Origin: Spirochaetota bacterium
GTDB taxonomy: Bacteria; Spirochaetota; Spirochaetia; Treponematales; Rectinemataceae
Assembly (NCBI GenBank): GCA_026398595.1
Contig: JAPLSO010000019.1
Span: 31,320-95,319 of the forward strand
DNA length: 64,000 nucleotides
Direction of reading: 5' to 3'
The first letter of the stretch is position 1, and each line of letters starts with the position of its first letter. Shown piece after piece: positions 1 through 7,793 of the stretch. The position numbers and the translations under genes were made by a program. The notes under the pieces were generated by a model. It was not told where the DNA came from. It saw nothing but the letters and a program-made list of their open reading frames with translations, and searched no databases.

Positions 1-1
1 C

Positions 2-850
2 CTTTTGAGAGCCTGCCTCATGACCCTGTGCGCCATCATTCTCGCGCGGGCGGACAGGCCCCAGCGAGGTCTTTCCATTCTCGCCCTCGTCTTCTGCCTC
101 GGTCTCGCCTTGAAGCCCGCCGATGCCCGAAGCCTCTCCTTCGTCCTCTCCTACGCGGCCATGCTGGGTCTCATCCTCCTTTCTTCCCGCTGGGAGAATC
201 TTCTCTGGCGGCTCCCGCCGCCCCTCGTCAAGGCCCTCTCCCCCTCCCTCGCCGCCATCTGCGCCACTGCCCCCTTCTCCCTCGGCGCCTTCGGCCGCGT
301 GACGACGGGCGGCATACTGGCCGCCACGCTCTCGGGTCCCCTCGTCCTCCTCTTCATGTGGTCCCTCCTGGCCGCATCGGTTCTCGGCGCCTTCCTGCCC
401 TTTCTGGATGCCTGGCTGGCCGTCTGGCACCAGTTGGTCCATGTCATCCTTCTTGATGTCATGAGACTGGGAGCCCGGTTCCCGGCCATAACCCCCGCCA
501 CCCCATTCGGAACTTTCCTGGTATCGGCGGCCGTTGTCCTCGTCTGTCTCTTCGTGTATGCTTATCCCTACGGCGAGAGCGCCCTTTTTACAGCCTCCAG
601 GTCGCGCCGCCCTATCCTCCGCAGCCGGGAAGGCCATGACGATTTCCTACGACTCCCCAACCTCCCTCAAAGACTTTCTCGAATCCAAGGGCCTCGCCAT
701 GTCGAAACGCTTCGGCCAGAACTTCCTGGTCGACAGGAACGCGCGACAGAAGCTCTACGCGGCGATCGGAGCCGGCCCGGGCGCGCCGATCTGGGAGATC
801 GGGCCGGGGATAGGCTCGATAACCTCTCTTCTTCTGGAGGGCGGACATAA
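2..850 (+). CDS. comEC: ComEC/Rec2-type DNA uptake channel, 3' part
   Basis: This is the C-terminal part of a competence membrane protein; the gene begins before the window. ComEC forms the inner-membrane channel for transforming DNA. Several hydrophobic helices are visible, and the stretch around 'LSFVLSYAAMLGLILLS' matches the ComEC competence domain. The last recognisable membrane segment ends near base 575. The open frame then runs on to 850 as Arg/Pro-rich sequence that looks like an out-of-frame reading of rsmA, so the native end is uncertain. Either the genes overlap by about 215 bp or a frameshift near 575-630 hides the true stop. Confidence 0.7.
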   Translation, partial: LLRACLMTLCAIILARADRPQRGLSILALVFCLGLALKPADARSLSFVLSYAAMLGLILLSSRWENLLWRLPPPLVKALSPSLAAICATAPFSLGAFGRVTTGGILAATLSGPLVLLFMWSLLAASVLGAFLPFLDAWLAVWHQLVHVILLDVMRLGARFPAITPATPFGTFLVSAAVVLVCLFVYAYPYGESALFTASRSRRPILRSREGHDDFLRLPNLPQRLSRIQGPRHVETLRPELPGRQERATEALRGDRSRPGRADLGDRAGDRLDNLSSSGGRT

Positions 851-1484
851 GGTCACGGCCTTCGAGATAGACTACGGGTTCGTCCGCGTCCTCAAGGAGG
901 TCTTCGATTCGGCGCCAGGCTTCTCCATCGTCGAGGGCGATTTTCTCAAGACCTGGAAGTCGGCCCTGGCCTCGGGCCGTCCCGAGGTCATCTTCGGCAA
1001 CCTGCCCTACAACGCGGCCCTGGCCATCATCGCCGATCTTCTCGAGCATCCCTGGGTTCCGCCCAGGATAGTCTTCACCGTCCAGAAGGAGGCGGCGAAG
1101 CGTATAGCCGCCTCCCCGGGGACCAAGGACTACTCGGCCTTCAGCGTGCTCTGCTCGTCGGTCTGCAGGACGACCATTCTTTATGACATCGGCCCCTCGG
1201 CGTTCTGGCCCCAGCCCCGGGTGACGAGTTCGGTGATTCTCCTCGAGCCTCGTTTCGAACCCGTGGCCGGCGATGACAGGCTTGGCTTTTCGCGTTTCGT
1301 CCGTTCGTCCTTCTCCTCGCGCCGGAAAACCTTGAGAAACAATCTCTCGGCCTATGATAAGGCTATGGCGGCGAGGCTCGACCCCGCCCTCTCCGCCCTA
1401 GGCATTTCCGGCGAAATCCGCGCCGAAGCCCTTTCTCCCGAGGCCCTGGCCTCAGTATATTCCGCCATCAAATCCCCGGCTTGA
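636..1484 (+). CDS. rsmA: 16S rRNA dimethyladenosine transferase RsmA
   Basis: RsmA (KsgA) dimethylates two adjacent adenosines in the 3' hairpin of 16S rRNA during small-subunit assembly. The 282-residue protein shows GQNFLVD at 27-33, the SAM-binding EIGPGIG at 54-60 and the catalytic GNLPYN at 121-126, followed by the family's C-terminal substrate domain (SSFSSRRKTLRNNL). I chose ATG 636 because homology starts there and GGGAAGG lies just upstream; the frame is open back to 534. The start sits inside the open frame of the comEC fragment. Confidence 0.93.
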   Translation: MTISYDSPTSLKDFLESKGLAMSKRFGQNFLVDRNARQKLYAAIGAGPGAPIWEIGPGIGSITSLLLEGGHKVTAFEIDYGFVRVLKEVFDSAPGFSIVEGDFLKTWKSALASGRPEVIFGNLPYNAALAIIADLLEHPWVPPRIVFTVQKEAAKRIAASPGTKDYSAFSVLCSSVCRTTILYDIGPSAFWPQPRVTSSVILLEPRFEPVAGDDRLGFSRFVRSSFSSRRKTLRNNLSAYDKAMAARLDPALSALGISGEIRAEALSPEALASVYSAIKSPA

Positions 1485-1526
1485 AACTATACACTGCTTG
1501 TCGCTCTGGTCCCGGATCTTTATGAT

Positions 1527-1898
1527 ATGGCCATGCCCAGCGTCCAGAAAAGCGTACCTGACGAAGACGAAATCGATACCGTCCTCGCGCCCGACATCGA
1601 GTTCTCAGGATCGATGGAGACGAGCAAAGACCTCCTCGTCAAGGGACGGATCTCGGGCTCGATCGTCTGCGGCGAAGATCTCTATATTTCCGAAGACGCC
1701 GTGGTCTCCGCCGAGATAAAGGCGCGGCGTGTCATCGTTCGCGGCTCCCTCGAGGGCAGGGTCGTCGCGGTCGAAAGCATCCAGGTCCTCCCCGGTTCCA
1801 GGGTGGGCGCTTCTCTCGAGGCCCCCGAGGTCGTGGTCGAGGAAAAAGAGCTGTTCAGGGGTACGATACTCGCCGCCGAGAAACCTGAAAATGTCTAG
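1527..1898 (+). CDS. bactofilin
   Basis: A 123-residue protein of the bactofilin (DUF583) family, which forms nucleotide-free polymeric filaments that organise cell shape and envelope enzymes. The middle carries the repeating hydrophobic right-handed beta-helix pattern (GRISGSIVCGEDLYIS, then VVSAEIKARRVIVRGSLEG). Short polar tails flank it, and the length is typical. It lies 42 bp after rsmA and overlaps the next gene by 8 bp, so it is probably co-transcribed with the TPR gene. An ATG six bases upstream-adjacent in codon terms (Met-Ala-Met) leaves the exact start open by two residues. Confidence 0.85.
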   Translation: MAMPSVQKSVPDEDEIDTVLAPDIEFSGSMETSKDLLVKGRISGSIVCGEDLYISEDAVVSAEIKARRVIVRGSLEGRVVAVESIQVLPGSRVGASLEAPEVVVEEKELFRGTILAAEKPENV

Positions 1899-2568
1899 AT
1901 CCCATCAGGCAAGCGGCGCCCGCTTGGCGCGGACGCTTTTGCTCTTCATGCTTTTTATGCCCGCTTTCTTCCTTGCCGCCCTCGACGCCCAGGCGCAGGG
2001 AAGTACGATGCCCGGTTCGGAGATACTCAAGCTGACGAGCTCGGGCAGGCACGATGAAGCGAGGACCAGAGGCCTCGCCCGCGTCACCGGGGTCAAGGAC
2101 GATATCGACGCCTATGTCGCCCTCTCCTGGAGTCTCGTCGCCCTCAAGAAGTACAGTGAAGCCGAGTCCTGGGCTTTTAAAGGCTACAGCCTCAGAAAGG
2201 ATCCCCGCCTCGCCCAGGCTATCGGCGAAGCCTCCTTCTACCTGGGGAAAAACGAGGTTGCCCTCCAGATGCTCTGCGAGTACATAGCCTCATATCCCGA
2301 GGGGCAGCGGGCTGGGCTTTCCTTTTACCTCTGCGGTGAACTCTACCTGCGGTCGGCTCTGTACATGCATGCCGACATAGCCCTGTCCACGGCCGTGACC
2401 CATAGTCCTTCCAACCCTCTTTGGTGGACCCGCCTGGGTTGGGCGCGCGAGAACGCTAAAAAATACCTCCAGGCTTTGAGCGCCTATGAGTCGGCCCTTG
2501 CCTTGAGTCCCAACTTCGTCGACGCCCTCGAGGGCAGGAAGCGGATCCAGGACCGGATGCGGGAATGA
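1891..2568 (+). CDS. TPR-repeat periplasmic protein
   Basis: A 225-residue protein with a Sec signal peptide (hydrophobic core LLLFMLFMPAFFLAAL followed by AQAQG) and about three tetratricopeptide-like helix pairs from residue 50 on, such as WWTRLGWARENAKKYLQALS. TPRs mediate protein contacts; no catalytic domain is visible. ATG 1891 was chosen because it puts the signal peptide at the N-terminus; the frame is open further upstream in nonsense sequence. It overlaps bactofilin by 8 bp and mtaB by 4 bp, so the three genes look translationally coupled. A role in envelope organisation with bactofilin is inferred from position only. Confidence 0.75.
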   Translation: MSRSHQASGARLARTLLLFMLFMPAFFLAALDAQAQGSTMPGSEILKLTSSGRHDEARTRGLARVTGVKDDIDAYVALSWSLVALKKYSEAESWAFKGYSLRKDPRLAQAIGEASFYLGKNEVALQMLCEYIASYPEGQRAGLSFYLCGELYLRSALYMHADIALSTAVTHSPSNPLWWTRLGWARENAKKYLQALSAYESALALSPNFVDALEGRKRIQDRMRE

Positions 2569-3917
2569 CCCCCCTCCGTGTCGCTGTCTCTACCTTCGGC
2601 TGCAAGCTCAACCAACTCGAAACAGAATCCATAGCCGACGCCTTTTCGTCGGCTGGAGCCGCGCTTTCGTCCTTCGACGCGATGGCTGAACTCTACGTTC
2701 TCAATACCTGCACCGTCACCGGCAAAGCCGAGCAGAAGGCGAGGCGCTCGATACGGCATGCATCGGCCCTCAACCCCGGTTCCGTCGTCATCGTCACGGG
2801 CTGCTACGCCCAGATGGACCCCGATGGCCTCGCTCTCCTCTCGCCTCGCGTTATCGTGGTCTCGGGCGACGAAAAGACGAGCCTCCTCGAGCTCGCCGCC
2901 TGGCTCCAGGACAACTGGCAGGGTCACGGCGACCTGCTCGACGCCGTCCTCGAATGGAAAAGGGGGAGGGCAACCGGCTCCCCGGCCGGGGCTGCTTCCT
3001 TGGACAGATTCGCCTTCCATCCCCAGAGCTTCACCTTCCATTCAAGGCCTTCGCTCAAGATTCAAGACGGCTGCGACAACCGCTGCGCCTACTGCAGGGT
3101 CTGCATCGCCCGCGGCCCCTCTGTCTCCCTCGACCCCGAACTGGCCCTGGCGCGGGTCAGGCAACTGGAGGCAGCGGAAAAGACCGAAGTCGTCCTCACC
3201 GGCATCAACCTCTCCCAGTACAGATGGGGGAGCATGAGGTTTTCAGACCTGCTTGATAGCCTCGTCGCCGGCACACAGCGGATCCGCTTCCGCGTATCGA
3301 GCTGGGAGCCCGGGCGGGCGGACGAGGCCTTTATCGCGGTTTTTGCCCTGAACCGTGTACAACCCCACCTCCACCTCTCGCTGCAGTCGGGTTCGGACAG
3401 CGTCCTTGCCAGGATGGCCCGGCCCTACACGGCCGCGCAAATACGGGAAACCGTGAAATCCATACGCTCGGTCAAGGACGATCCTTTCCTCGCCGCCGAC
3501 ATCATCGCCGGTTTCCCCGGCGAAACCGAGGCCGAGGCAGAGGAGACCTTCGAGCTCCTCGCCGAGCTTGACCTTGCCTACATCCACGCCTTTCCTTTCT
3601 CGGCGAGGCCGGGGACCAGAGCCTGGGACATGAAACCCAAAGTCCCCGAGCGCGTCGCCGGCGAGCGGGTAGCCCGGCTCGGTGAACTCGCCCGACGGGG
3701 CAAGGCCGCCTACCTGTGCCACTGGACAGGCAAGACCATCCCGATGATCTTCGAACACGGCGGAGAGGGGACTTCGGCCAATTACTTAAAGCTGAAACTG
3801 TCGGGAGCGCCCGAAGGTCTTGCCCCAGGTTCCCTCGTCCAAGGTCTGATTCTAGGCCCCTGCGCGGAGAGCGGAGTGGATGGCGAAGCGATGTATGAAG
3901 GGCCGGCCGCGGGTTGA
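2565..3917 (+). CDS. mtaB: tRNA t6A37 methylthiotransferase MtaB
   Basis: A radical-SAM methylthiotransferase that converts t6A to ms2t6A at position 37 of ANN-decoding tRNAs. The 450-residue protein has the UPF0004 domain with cluster cysteines C13, C49 and C80, then the radical-SAM motif C170-x3-C174-x2-C177. The segment TFGCKLNQLET is characteristic of MtaB rather than MiaB. The C-terminal TRAM-like region is short and weakly conserved. It begins with an ATGA overlap on the TPR gene, placing it last in the rsmA-bactofilin-TPR run. Confidence 0.85.
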   Translation: MTPLRVAVSTFGCKLNQLETESIADAFSSAGAALSSFDAMAELYVLNTCTVTGKAEQKARRSIRHASALNPGSVVIVTGCYAQMDPDGLALLSPRVIVVSGDEKTSLLELAAWLQDNWQGHGDLLDAVLEWKRGRATGSPAGAASLDRFAFHPQSFTFHSRPSLKIQDGCDNRCAYCRVCIARGPSVSLDPELALARVRQLEAAEKTEVVLTGINLSQYRWGSMRFSDLLDSLVAGTQRIRFRVSSWEPGRADEAFIAVFALNRVQPHLHLSLQSGSDSVLARMARPYTAAQIRETVKSIRSVKDDPFLAADIIAGFPGETEAEAEETFELLAELDLAYIHAFPFSARPGTRAWDMKPKVPERVAGERVARLGELARRGKAAYLCHWTGKTIPMIFEHGGEGTSANYLKLKLSGAPEGLAPGSLVQGLILGPCAESGVDGEAMYEGPAAG

Positions 3918-3987
3918 TGTATGGACCATTTGCTTTCCTGGCTTGTTACGTTATACTTATAAAAGCCTGTACAGTAAGGAGGCATTT

Positions 3988-4860
3988 ATGAAACGAAATC
4001 ATCTCGCATTGTTGGCGGGTATTGTCGTGATGGCGCTTCTGGCGTCCTCATGCGATACCCTCTTCACTAACCAGTTTAAAGCCCTGGGACTTGGTCAGGT
4101 GGCCAGCAACACACTCTCCAACGCTGTCGCAAACCATGACTCGGACACCATCCTCGTCGCTTCGGGATTCTACTCGGGCGCCATTTCGCCGAGCTTCATC
4201 AATGCCGTGACAACGGACCCGACCACGGCCGCCAACGTTTTGGCTCAGCTTCAGACCACGGTCACGACCTCCGCCGATCCCGCGACCGTCGAGGCTGCCG
4301 AAGTCCTTATCGTCCAGATCCAGCTTGAGACCTCGGGCGCCAAGACCATGATTGACAACATCGTCACCGCCATCGGTTCCGTCGACTTCTCGACCTTCAA
4401 CATCAACAGCCCCTCTGACCTTAACAGCCTCCTTATGGCGCTTTTCCCGCCCAGGGCGGGTAGGTTGGCTCTCCCCACTGGCTGGACGTCGGCGAATATC
4501 TCCACGGTCATCGATACCCTGGTCAGACTTGACGGCAACATCGCCGACTTGGTCAGAGGTTTCGTTAACAGAGCATATCGTAACTCGGTCGTCGACGCAG
4601 GCTGGCTTGCCCAGGTGGGTATCTTCATCACCGTCCTCAAGAGCATTTCGTTTGTATCTCCGTACACGACCACAGGACAGGCCGTCGCCGCGATGATGGA
4701 CGATTTCGACCCGGACAACACCACGAATTTCGATCCTATGCACTATGTAACGATTCCTTCCCATCTTCTCGATCAGATAAAAGCCGATGCGCAGCTCAAT
4801 GCCCTCTTCTTCGCGGCTGGTATGAATCTGACCGATCTATTTGCCGGTTTCGGGCTGTGA
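3988..4860 (+). CDS. predicted lipoprotein, unknown function
   Basis: A 290-residue secreted protein with a lipoprotein signal peptide: MKRNHLALL, hydrophobic core, then LLASSC with the lipidated Cys near residue 20. The rest is mostly helical and rich in Asn, Thr and Asp; I recognise no family. ATG 3988 has a strong TAAGGAGG ribosome site seven bases upstream, whereas the frame upstream is noise. It sits 32 bp before the first of two FadL-like porin genes on the same strand. A joint outer-membrane role, for instance as a periplasmic partner of the porins, is possible but unproven. Confidence 0.75.
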   Translation: MKRNHLALLAGIVVMALLASSCDTLFTNQFKALGLGQVASNTLSNAVANHDSDTILVASGFYSGAISPSFINAVTTDPTTAANVLAQLQTTVTTSADPATVEAAEVLIVQIQLETSGAKTMIDNIVTAIGSVDFSTFNINSPSDLNSLLMALFPPRAGRLALPTGWTSANISTVIDTLVRLDGNIADLVRGFVNRAYRNSVVDAGWLAQVGIFITVLKSISFVSPYTTTGQAVAAMMDDFDPDNTTNFDPMHYVTIPSHLLDQIKADAQLNALFFAAGMNLTDLFAGFGL

Positions 4861-4892
4861 ACGGAATAAGCCAAAAAAGGTAGGTGAACAGG

Positions 4893-6056
4893 ATGAAAAG
4901 ATTACTATGCATCGCCTTGATTCTTGCCTTGGGAGGGCTGACCTTCGGACAGGCCACGACGACCACGAGAGTAAGCCCCAAGACCGCAAAAGTCATGGGC
5001 ATGGGCGGATCTTTCCGCGTCTTCTCGACGGGTTATGATACTTTCTTCGGCAACCCAGCCGGATTAGCCACCAAGGAAGGCTCCCTGACCATGGCCGATG
5101 TCGCGGCCTGGGCCTATTTCAAGCCGACCCAGGAGAACATCGCAAAAGTGCAGGCCCTGATGAACGGCTCAGCCAGCAGCAGCGAAATGCTTTCCTCTAT
5201 CGCCGACTGGATCACCAACAACGGCCTCGGCGCGGGGGCTTCCCTCGGCCTCGGCTGGGCGGGAAAGGGCTTCGGCCTCGGCTTCAACCTCACCACCGAT
5301 GAAGTCGCGTCGGGTTCCGCGCTCCTGAGCGACAAGCTCCAGAGCAGGACCCAAGGTACTGCGGTGGTAGGCCTTGCTTTCCCGATCAACCTGGGCCCCA
5401 TCAACATCAGGCTAGGAGCCGACGCCAGGGCCTACTACCTCCTCGACGCTATGCCCGCCACGGGCTGGCCCTTCGCCAGCATCCTGACATCCGTCTTGAG
5501 CGGCGGCAGCGGCAGCTCCCCGATGACGGCCATCCGTGACCTCGAGGTCGTGGGCGGCTATGGCTTCGCCATCGACGGCGGCGCCACGATCGGCATCGGC
5601 CCCCTCGTTGTGGGCGCCATGGTCCGCGACTATGGTTTCGAGTTCCATATGGACAGTAGCAAAACAGTCGGGGACCTCATAGACGCCAAAATGGTTCCGC
5701 TCGGGGGCACCGATGCCTATATCATCATGCCTGTCATCCTGGCAGGCGCCAGTCTCCAGTTCAAATTTGGCAATTTCCTTGCCCCGGCCCTCTACATCGA
5801 GGCCGAGGACCCTATCGCCCTCGTCACCGAAGGCGTGGACGGGCTATGGACCAAGGTCCATGCGGGTGCCGAGGTCAAGCTCCTCAACTTCATCTCGGCC
5901 AGGGCTGGAATCAACAAGGGATGGATCTCCGTGGGCGCCGGACTCGACCTCCTCTTCCTTGAGGTTGACGCCGCTCTCTTCACCGAAGAGATGGGCATCA
6001 ACCCCGGCGACTTCGGCAGGACAGGAATAGCCATCCAGGCAGCCTTGAGATTCTGA
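4893..6056 (+). CDS. FadL-like outer-membrane barrel protein 1 (UPF0164-like)
   Basis: A 387-residue exported protein: signal peptide ending near TFGQA, then the FadL/PorV-type N-terminal signature MGMGGSFRVFSTGYDTFFGNPAG, here split as MGMGGSFRVF and TFFGNPAG. It continues with alternating Gly/aromatic beta strands and ends in a terminal aromatic residue (AALRF) typical of outer-membrane barrels. Treponemes carry several such FadL-like proteins, thought to import long-chain fatty acids or other hydrophobic molecules; the ligand here is unknown. The ATG at 4893 has AAAAAGGTAGG upstream. A paralogue follows immediately, separated by a hairpin terminator. Confidence 0.7.
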   Translation: MKRLLCIALILALGGLTFGQATTTTRVSPKTAKVMGMGGSFRVFSTGYDTFFGNPAGLATKEGSLTMADVAAWAYFKPTQENIAKVQALMNGSASSSEMLSSIADWITNNGLGAGASLGLGWAGKGFGLGFNLTTDEVASGSALLSDKLQSRTQGTAVVGLAFPINLGPINIRLGADARAYYLLDAMPATGWPFASILTSVLSGGSGSSPMTAIRDLEVVGGYGFAIDGGATIGIGPLVVGAMVRDYGFEFHMDSSKTVGDLIDAKMVPLGGTDAYIIMPVILAGASLQFKFGNFLAPALYIEAEDPIALVTEGVDGLWTKVHAGAEVKLLNFISARAGINKGWISVGAGLDLLFLEVDAALFTEEMGINPGDFGRTGIAIQAALRF

Positions 6057-6087
6057 GCCCAAGACAGGTTGGACCTTACCGTTTTGT

Positions 6088-6120
6088 AAGGCCGCCGTCC
6101 TTTTTTAGGACGGCGGCCTT
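6088..6120. terminator. intrinsic terminator after porin gene 1
   Basis: A perfect 13-bp stem (6088-6100 with 6108-6120, AAGGCCGCCGTCC) with a seven-base T-rich loop. The following T content is modest (TCCTTG). It lies 31 bp after the stop of the first FadL-like gene and upstream of the second, so it should separate or attenuate their transcripts. Confidence 0.75.
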
Positions 6121-6190
6121 TCCTTGTAAAGACTCCTCGACTCGGTTAAGCTCGGGGCTGCCACGTCCGATATTCTGAAAGGGTTTTCGC

Positions 6191-7336
6191 GTGAAGAAGT
6201 TTTTTCTGGCCGCTTTCTTGTTCTTTATCCTCTGCATCGGCCTTTCCGCCCAGGACATGAAGACGAGCCTTTCTCCCCGCGACGCCCGATCCATGGGTAT
6301 GAGCGGCGCTTTCAGGGTCTTCTCGACGGGCTACGCCACATTCTTCGGTAACCCTGCCGGCTTCGCCGGCCCTTCTTCGCTCACCATTGCCGACCTTGCC
6401 GGCTGGGCTTACCTGAAGCCCTATCCCGCCAATGTCTCAGCCTTGGTCGGCATAGCCCAGGGCCAGGCGGATCAGATCGGTTTCGAGAGCACGATCGGTT
6501 CCCTTATGGCCGAGGACAACGGTTTTGGCGGAGGTTTCGCCCTTGGCCTAGGATGGGCGGGCGGGGGATTCGGTCTGGGCCTCAACCTTATCTCGGACGC
6601 TCAGGCGAAAGATTCCTCGTATTCAGGATCGAAGGTTAATGTCCAGAGTCAGGCGAACGCGATCTTCGGCATGGCATGGCCCATGGATCTGGGGAAATTT
6701 TCCTTGAGATTCGGCGCCGATGTACGCGCCTTCTACCTACTCGACTCGCGCGGCGACTGGCCCTTCGATGAGCTTGCCACGGCCCTCTATACGGGTACAG
6801 GCTTCGTCGAGGATCTGTCCGTCTTAAGCGCGCGGGGAGGCTTTGGCCTCGCCGTCGACTCCGGCGCCACCTTGAGCTGGGGCCCTCTCTCGGTTGGTGT
6901 TATGATCCGCGATTACGGCTACAAATTCTACATGGGCGACACCACTGTAGGCGACATCATCCAGGAGGGAAGCCCGCCAATGTCGGGCGAGATCCTTTGC
7001 GCGCTGACACCCCAGTACTCGGCAGGTCTTTCCCTCGTCCTCGGTAAGGGCAGTTCCGTCGTCACTTCCCTCTACGCCGAGGTCAACGATCCCATGAGCT
7101 TCGTCACTCAAGCGGGTAGCGATTTCAGCACCGCGCTCGATCTTCTCCATGCCGGTTTCGAGTTCAGGATTCTCAAGTTCCTTTCCCTGCGCGGGGGTGC
7201 GAATCACGGCCTTATGGCCCTGGGCTTCGGCATGGATTTTTCTCTCATCGAAGTAGACGCTGCCCTCTTCACCGAGTCCTTGGACTCCTCATCGACGCGA
7301 ACAGGCGTGACGGTCCAGGCAGCCCTCCGCATCTAG
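6191..7336 (+). CDS. FadL-like outer-membrane barrel protein 2 (UPF0164-like)
   Basis: A 381-residue paralogue of the preceding porin-like protein. It has the same layout: signal peptide ending ...LSAQD, the conserved block SMGMSGAFRVFSTGYATFF then GNPAGF, Gly/aromatic strand repeats and a C-terminal AALRI. The start is GTG 6191 with AAAGGG upstream. Long stretches align residue for residue with the first copy (for example GLGWAGGGFGLGLNL against GLGWAGKGFGLGFNL), so this is a tandem duplication that has diverged. Probable outer-membrane channel for hydrophobic substrates; the ligand is unknown. Confidence 0.7.
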   Translation: MKKFFLAAFLFFILCIGLSAQDMKTSLSPRDARSMGMSGAFRVFSTGYATFFGNPAGFAGPSSLTIADLAGWAYLKPYPANVSALVGIAQGQADQIGFESTIGSLMAEDNGFGGGFALGLGWAGGGFGLGLNLISDAQAKDSSYSGSKVNVQSQANAIFGMAWPMDLGKFSLRFGADVRAFYLLDSRGDWPFDELATALYTGTGFVEDLSVLSARGGFGLAVDSGATLSWGPLSVGVMIRDYGYKFYMGDTTVGDIIQEGSPPMSGEILCALTPQYSAGLSLVLGKGSSVVTSLYAEVNDPMSFVTQAGSDFSTALDLLHAGFEFRILKFLSLRGGANHGLMALGFGMDFSLIEVDAALFTESLDSSSTRTGVTVQAALRI

Positions 7337-7609
7337 AGCCTTCAAGACTACCTCCTGCTTTTCCTGACAGATCCGTCTTCTCCAATCCTGCCTCCTGCAG
7401 TCGTCTTTTCATATTTTTCCTTTGATACGTTCTATGCAAAGGTTCAAGGCTTGCCGGCCGACGGACGATGTTTCCCATACAGTTTTCCAGGATCTTGTTC
7501 TCAGGTACGAGGAGGGTGAGGCCTTCAGCGTGATCCTCGACATGGACAGGAACGGCCCTCTTTGCATTGACTCGCTAGGTCTTTTTCTGTATTGTTCTTA
7601 CCGCGAGTC

Positions 7610-7682
7610 GGGCCGCTAGCTCAGTAGGTAGAGCAACGCCCTTTTAAGGCGTGGGTCACGTGTTCGAATCACGTGCGGCTCA
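7610..7682 (+). tRNA. tRNA-Lys (anticodon TTT)
   Basis: A complete 73-nt cloverleaf. The acceptor stem GGGCCGC pairs with GCGGCTC (one G-T), the D-arm GCTC/GAGC is present, the anticodon stem ACGCC/GGCGT encloses loop CTTTTAA with anticodon TTT at 7643-7645, and the T-arm ACGTG/CACGT encloses TTCGAAT. The discriminator is A and CCA is not encoded. The 3' 42 bases are duplicated at 15891-15932: this tRNA is the integration site of the island that follows. Confidence 0.95.
7641..7682 (+). repeat. attL: tRNA-Lys 3' end, direct repeat copy 1
   Basis: The 42-bp core runs from the anticodon loop to the discriminator base of the intact tRNA gene. It is identical to 15891-15932. The integrase gene lies next to this copy, which restores a full tRNA, as usual for tRNA-targeting tyrosine recombinases. 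Confidence 0.88.
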
Positions 7683-7793
7683 TAGTAAAGTCTTTTAAGA
7701 TAATGACTTAAAACGACCACCAGAAAACCGGCGTCGTTGATTTCTCAAGTGTGAGCCAGAACTGTGAGCCAGTTCCGGGCAAGAGGAGAATCA

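Noticed and set aside
7422..7619. 65-codon frame between the second porin and tRNA-Lys
   Set aside because: It runs into the tRNA gene and has no ribosome site or familiar sequence. The region looks like ordinary pyrimidine-rich intergenic DNA.
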